From the NCBI GenBank assembly GCA_002455955.1, contig DKLZ01000004.1:1-10278 (forward strand): a stretch of 10,278 nt of DNA, read 5' to 3'. The stretch comes from Dehalococcoidia bacterium UBA6627. GTDB lineage: Bacteria > Chloroflexota > Dehalococcoidia > UBA2979. The notes under the pieces are model-generated. The model was not told the DNA's origin and made no database searches. It was given only the letters and a program-made list of their open reading frames with translations. Position numbers and translations under genes: made by a program. Shown piece after piece: positions 7,452 to 10,278 of the stretch; position 1 is the first letter of the stretch, and each line of letters begins with the position of its first letter.

Positions 7452-8389
7452 ACACTACCTCCACCGGTTCTGATTCTTGGGTCGAGGAACATGTAGGAAA
7501 TATCAACGATAAGGTTCGCAAACACGATCCAGATGGTAGTCATGAAGACAGCGGCCTGAATGATATTAAAGTCGGTACCGATGATCGCCTGGATGATGAG
7601 TCTTCCCAGACCTGGCCATGCGAACACAGTCTCGATGATAATTGAGCCGGAGAGAATACCTGCGACTTGGAGTCCCATAAGCGTTACGACAGGAAGCAGC
7701 GAGTTACGCAACGCATGCTTCATGATCACTACGCGTTGAGTGAGGCCTTTCGATCTTGCTGTGCGGATGTAGTCCTGCTGCAATGCCTCGAGCATCGATG
7801 AACGAGTGAAACGCATGATCGCCGCTGCCGGGAACGTTCCGAGTGTCACAGCGGGCAGGATTAATTGTTGGAAATCGCCACGTCCACCCGTTGGGAGCCA
7901 TCCGAGTTTCACGGAAACGAGGAATATTAATATCAATCCTAGCCAGAAGTTTGGTACAGCCTGACCAAGTAATGCGATCACCCTACTAGAGAAATCGACG
8001 ATGCCGCCACGTCGGACAGCAGCGACGACACCTAACGGTATGCCGATCACGATACCGATAATTAGCGCGGAAACTCCTAGCTCAACCGTCGCCTGGAGGC
8101 GTTCAGTCACTACGTCCCATGCTGGTCTACTGGCAGTGAATGACTTACCAAAGTCGAGTTGAACGGCCTTGTAGAGGAAGTCACCATATTGGACGATAAG
8201 CGGGCGATCGAATCCCAGCTTGTTTTTCAAAAAATCGATCTCTTCTTGCGTCGAGTCGATGGGTGCATAAAAGCTGACCGGGTCTCCGATCGCTCTACTC
8301 AGGAAGAAGACAAGTGTTATGACAACGAAAATTGTCAGGATTGCGCGCATAAATCGCATAACGATGGCGGCCCAAAGTTTCGAAGTCAT
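7448..8389 (-). CDS. ABC transporter permease, DppB/OppB type
   Basis: This 313-residue membrane protein is the partner permease of the same importer. The N-terminal helix (about 11-33) is followed by the periplasmic/exterior segment typical of OppB (GDPVSFYAPIDSTQEEIDFL and a LGFDRPLIVQYGDFL stretch at 58-72). The remaining helices lie near 102-125, 135-162, 176-193, 230-252 and 278-300. The EAA-type loop (EALQQDYIRTARSKGLTQRV, about 201-220, then MKHALRNSLLP) is intact, and FAWPGLGRL at 256-264 and the end FLDPRIR are characteristic of the family. ATG at 8389 has AAGGTA at 8394-8399 as a moderate Shine-Dalgarno. It lies 169 bases downstream of the binding-protein gene, separated by stem-loops that may lower its expression. 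Confidence 0.95.
   Translation of the reverse strand: MTSKLWAAIVMRFMRAILTIFVVITLVFFLSRAIGDPVSFYAPIDSTQEEIDFLKNKLGFDRPLIVQYGDFLYKAVQLDFGKSFTASRPAWDVVTERLQATVELGVSALIIGIVIGIPLGVVAAVRRGGIVDFSSRVIALLGQAVPNFWLGLILIFLVSVKLGWLPTGGRGDFQQLILPAVTLGTFPAAAIMRFTRSSMLEALQQDYIRTARSKGLTQRVVIMKHALRNSLLPVVTLMGLQVAGILSGSIIIETVFAWPGLGRLIIQAIIGTDFNIIQAAVFMTTIWIVFANLIVDISYMFLDPRIRTGGGSV
7457..7462 (-). promoter_or_regulatory. Ribosome binding site of the DppC-type permease gene
   Basis: The minus strand carries GGAGGT five bases before the GTG at 7451, inside the end of the preceding permease gene. This strong site supports the unusual GTG start and coupled translation. Confidence 0.7.
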
Positions 8390-8410
8390 GCTCTACCTTA
8401 TGCGCTGCGA

Positions 8411-8446
8411 CCGGTATCTTACCGGAATGTAACGCGCCGCTACATT
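8411..8446 (-). promoter_or_regulatory. Two adjacent inverted repeats in the leader of the permease genes
   Basis: CCGGTA-TCT-TACCGG at 8411-8425 is a perfect 6-3-6 stem-loop. Directly beside it AATGTA (8426-8431) and TACATT (8441-8446) form a 6-bp stem around a 9-base GC-rich loop. They lie between the terminator-like hairpin and the DppB-type start codon. They could protect the 3' end of the binding-protein mRNA, or affect read-through or translation of the permeases. Confidence 0.4.
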
Positions 8447-8475
8447 ATCGATGTTACCGATCTATCGAATGAACA

Positions 8476-8519
8476 AAGCCCCCATCTCAGGTGAGATGTC
8501 CCACTAGAGATGGGGGCTT
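8476..8519 (-). terminator. Strong stem-loop after the binding-protein gene (attenuating terminator)
   Basis: AAGCCCCCATCTC at 8476-8488 and GAGATGGGGGCTT at 8507-8519 form a perfect 13-bp stem with an 18-base loop, 39 bases past the stop codon of the binding-protein gene. Downstream on the minus strand it is followed by TGTTCATTC, only moderately T-rich, so termination is probably partial. Such a site lets an abundant binding protein be made in excess over the membrane subunits. The loop side contains a second GAGATG (8493-8498) that could pair with CATCTC instead. Confidence 0.65.
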
Positions 8520-8558
8520 GAAGCTCGAAGCCTCTTCTTGTTCAGACTGAACCACTCA

Positions 8559-10278
8559 CTAAGTGGTGAGCATCTTGACGTTCATGAGGTCCATGCCCGT
8601 CGGGTTGGTGAAGAATTCTTCGTAATCGATGCTGTCAATCGCACAGTAGAGGTGCGACATGGTGAACATCGACACATTGAAGGCGTTCTCGTAGTGGATA
8701 ACTGCAGCCTCTTGGAAGAGGTCATCCCGCTTCTTGTTATCGAAGTACGATCTCGCTTCTTCAATCTTCGCCTGGAATACGTCGAACTCAGGAAGCGTTC
8801 CAGTGTCACCCTTGTTGCTGTGCCCATAAGGTGCATCAAGCGTGGTGATCAACCCGTACGCGGTGTCAGCATTCTTGTAGCCGGCACCGTTGGATCCTGA
8901 TCCCTGATTGAAGATGTGCGGACCACCGTGGCTGCGGTTACGCATTGCAGCCAGTGCCGGTGACAGCGGTGAGTATTTCACGCTGCAGTTGAATCCGACA
9001 TCGTTGAGCATCTTCTGAATGGCTGGCATCCAGAGCCGGTCTGCAGTCCATAGACCTTGTGCAAGCAAAATCTCGATCTCGAATCCGACCTGCCCCGCTT
9101 CTTCGAGCAGTGCACGTGCACGCTTCGGGTCGAACTTGTAAGGCTCCTCCAACTTTCCTGGTAGACCGTTCAGCTTACCAAGTGGAAGCGGGTAACCACC
9201 TCGCGAGAATGGCGAGTAAGCACGTTCCTCAGCACCAGTTAGCAGGTTGTTAATGATCGCGTCGGTATCGATCGCATAGTTGGCTGCTTGACGCACGCGC
9301 AAATCACGCCACGGATTTGGCTCACCCGTGATGTAGTCCAGTTCCGCATTGAATGGGATCTCGATCGACATCACCCGGACATCAGGCAATGCGATCATCT
9401 GGAAGCCTTCTTTTTGTGCGAAAGCTTTCGCAAGGTCCGGACCAACGCGATATGCGATGTCGATTTCGCCTGCCTCGAGTGCTGCGAATCGAGCTTGCTC
9501 CTCAGGGATGTACTTACCGGTGAGGTCTTTGACGTAGGAGCCGGTCTGGTTCGAAGTGTTGGGGCTGAAAGCTGGGAAAGGGTACCCGTCGAACCTCGTG
9601 CTTACCATCTCCGCGTCAGGGGTGAACGACACGAACTGCATGGGTCCGGTGCTAATCGGCCTCATTGCCTGGTTCTCATCACCCTTTGGGCCACCTTCAG
9701 GAGTGACGTAGGTCTTGTCGACCGGCGCTGTGTAGGATTCCTGTGGTGCGTTACGGAATGGTTCGTCAATCATTCTGACATCGATTGTCAGTGGATCCAC
9801 GATCGTGCTTTCGCCCACCCACAAATTCCGCTTCACCCAGGCACCAACGAAGTGCTCGAAAGGTGGATATCCCATAGTTCGGTCGAAATTGGCCTTCAAT
9901 TGTTCAGCATCGAACGCGTTCCCGTTGTGGAACTTGATGCCATCTCTCAGCTTGAAGCGCAGGACATAGTTATCTTCACGCCATTCAAAATCGGCCATAC
10001 CACCATTCGCTGCGCTGCCGTCTGGGTTTGCAGCGAGGAGATTACCGTAGGTGTAAGTGTTAGTTGCGGCCTGACCACCAGCGCCTTCAGCGGTGCTGAT
10101 GTCAAGCGAGGAAGCGAACGACCCGAAGCCCACTCTCAGGTGTGCGTTGGAATCGATCTGACCTGCTGCTGGTTTTGTTGATGCGGTTGGCTTAGGCGCT
10201 GCTGCCTTCGGAGCAGCTGTCGCTGCTGCCTTCGGGGCTGCTGTCGCTGCTGCCTTCGGGGCTGCTGTCGCTGCTGCC
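8559..10278 (-). CDS. Extracellular solute-binding protein, family 5 (peptide/nickel type), 5' end outside window
   Basis: This is the substrate-binding lipoprotein-type component of the importer, acting outside the membrane. The visible part covers 572 residues to the TAG at 8559-8561. Family traits are the NLLAANPDG stretch, then FKLRDGIKFHNGNAFDAEQLKANFDRT, the STGPMQFVSF equivalent of the GTGPY segment, and RVRQAANYAIDTDAI in the second lobe. The reading frame stays open to the right edge. Upstream of LRVGFGSFASS, where the mature domain begins, it encodes tandem AAATAAPK units ending in PKPTASTKPAAGQ, a flexible linker that in such proteins follows a signal peptide and lipidated Cys. A GTG at 10133 is therefore an internal valine, not the start. 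The substrate is unknown; the family binds peptides, nickel chelates, opines and other small organics. It is the first visible gene of the transporter operon. Confidence 0.93.
   Translation of the reverse strand, partial: AAATAAPKAAATAAPKAAATAAPKAAAPKPTASTKPAAGQIDSNAHLRVGFGSFASSLDISTAEGAGGQAATNTYTYGNLLAANPDGSAANGGMADFEWREDNYVLRFKLRDGIKFHNGNAFDAEQLKANFDRTMGYPPFEHFVGAWVKRNLWVGESTIVDPLTIDVRMIDEPFRNAPQESYTAPVDKTYVTPEGGPKGDENQAMRPISTGPMQFVSFTPDAEMVSTRFDGYPFPAFSPNTSNQTGSYVKDLTGKYIPEEQARFAALEAGEIDIAYRVGPDLAKAFAQKEGFQMIALPDVRVMSIEIPFNAELDYITGEPNPWRDLRVRQAANYAIDTDAIINNLLTGAEERAYSPFSRGGYPLPLGKLNGLPGKLEEPYKFDPKRARALLEEAGQVGFEIEILLAQGLWTADRLWMPAIQKMLNDVGFNCSVKYSPLSPALAAMRNRSHGGPHIFNQGSGSNGAGYKNADTAYGLITTLDAPYGHSNKGDTGTLPEFDVFQAKIEEARSYFDNKKRDDLFQEAAVIHYENAFNVSMFTMSHLYCAIDSIDYEEFFTNPTGMDLMNVKMLTT
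10198..10278 (-). repeat. 24-bp in-frame tandem repeat in the binding-protein linker
   Basis: Unit GCTGCTGCCTTCGGGGCTGC plus TGTC (plus-strand reading) occurs at 10222-10245 and 10246-10269 as identical copies, with a third at 10198-10221 differing at two bases and a fourth starting at 10270 and cut by the window edge. It encodes Ala-Ala-Ala-Thr-Ala-Ala-Pro-Lys repeats on the minus strand. The multiple-of-three unit keeps frame if copies are gained or lost. Confidence 0.9.

Noticed and set aside
10131..10133. GTG as start codon of the solute-binding protein
   Set aside because: The frame remains open upstream through a linker typical of lipoproteins, and a start here would leave an extracellular protein without a signal peptide.
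9288..10181. A 297-codon open frame on the plus strand opposite the binding-protein gene
   Set aside because: It is fully antisense to a well-supported family 5 binding protein, and its translation shows no recognisable domain and is rich in Cys, His, Arg and Trp, as expected of a shadow frame.

Overview
This window looks like an ordinary metabolic stretch of a free-living bacterium with roughly balanced base composition. No rRNA, tRNA, CRISPR array, transposase, integrase or phage gene is visible. A member of the Chloroflexota (for example a marine SAR202-like or Dehalococcoidia-like lineage) is my best guess. It rests on a solute-binding protein with an Ala/Pro/Lys/Thr-repeat linker next to its N-terminus, and on the mix of MmgE/PrpD, class III CoA-transferase, serine hydrolase and peptide-type ABC transporter genes. 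This is inference; an actinobacterium or another heterotroph is not excluded.

Layout. (1) Positions 1-140, minus strand: the first 46 codons of a gene running off the left edge, with a HAD-superfamily motif I (DLDG). (2) 238-1638, minus: a full-length MmgE/PrpD-family protein. (3) 1639-1808: a divergent control region with a palindrome, a direct repeat and promoter-like boxes. (4) 1809-3936, plus: a probable two-gene operon of an NADPH:quinone oxidoreductase-like dehydrogenase and a cytosolic beta-lactamase-fold serine hydrolase. (5) 3967-6423, minus: an 818-residue tandem fusion of two CaiB/BaiF (class III) CoA-transferase domains, convergent with the operon. (6) 6513-10278, minus: a peptide/nickel-type ABC importer in the order solute-binding protein (5' end outside the window), DppB-type permease, DppC-type permease. 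No ATPase gene is present here.

How they may work together. The transporter and the CoA-transferase share strand and are closely spaced, so uptake of a small organic substrate followed by activation to a CoA thioester is a plausible theme. The serine hydrolase could cleave an ester or amide. The quinone oxidoreductase could reduce an enal/enone or quinone. The MmgE/PrpD protein could dehydrate or decarboxylate a citrate-like acid. The substrate cannot be read from the sequence.

The points most worth a second look are: the N-terminal half of the fused CoA-transferase has lost the catalytic aspartate that the C-terminal half keeps; stacked inverted repeats lie between the binding-protein gene and the permeases, with a choice of pairings in the largest; and the binding protein's true N-terminus lies outside the window, upstream of a perfect 24-bp tandem repeat. 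I found no convincing evidence of a wholly new biological system.
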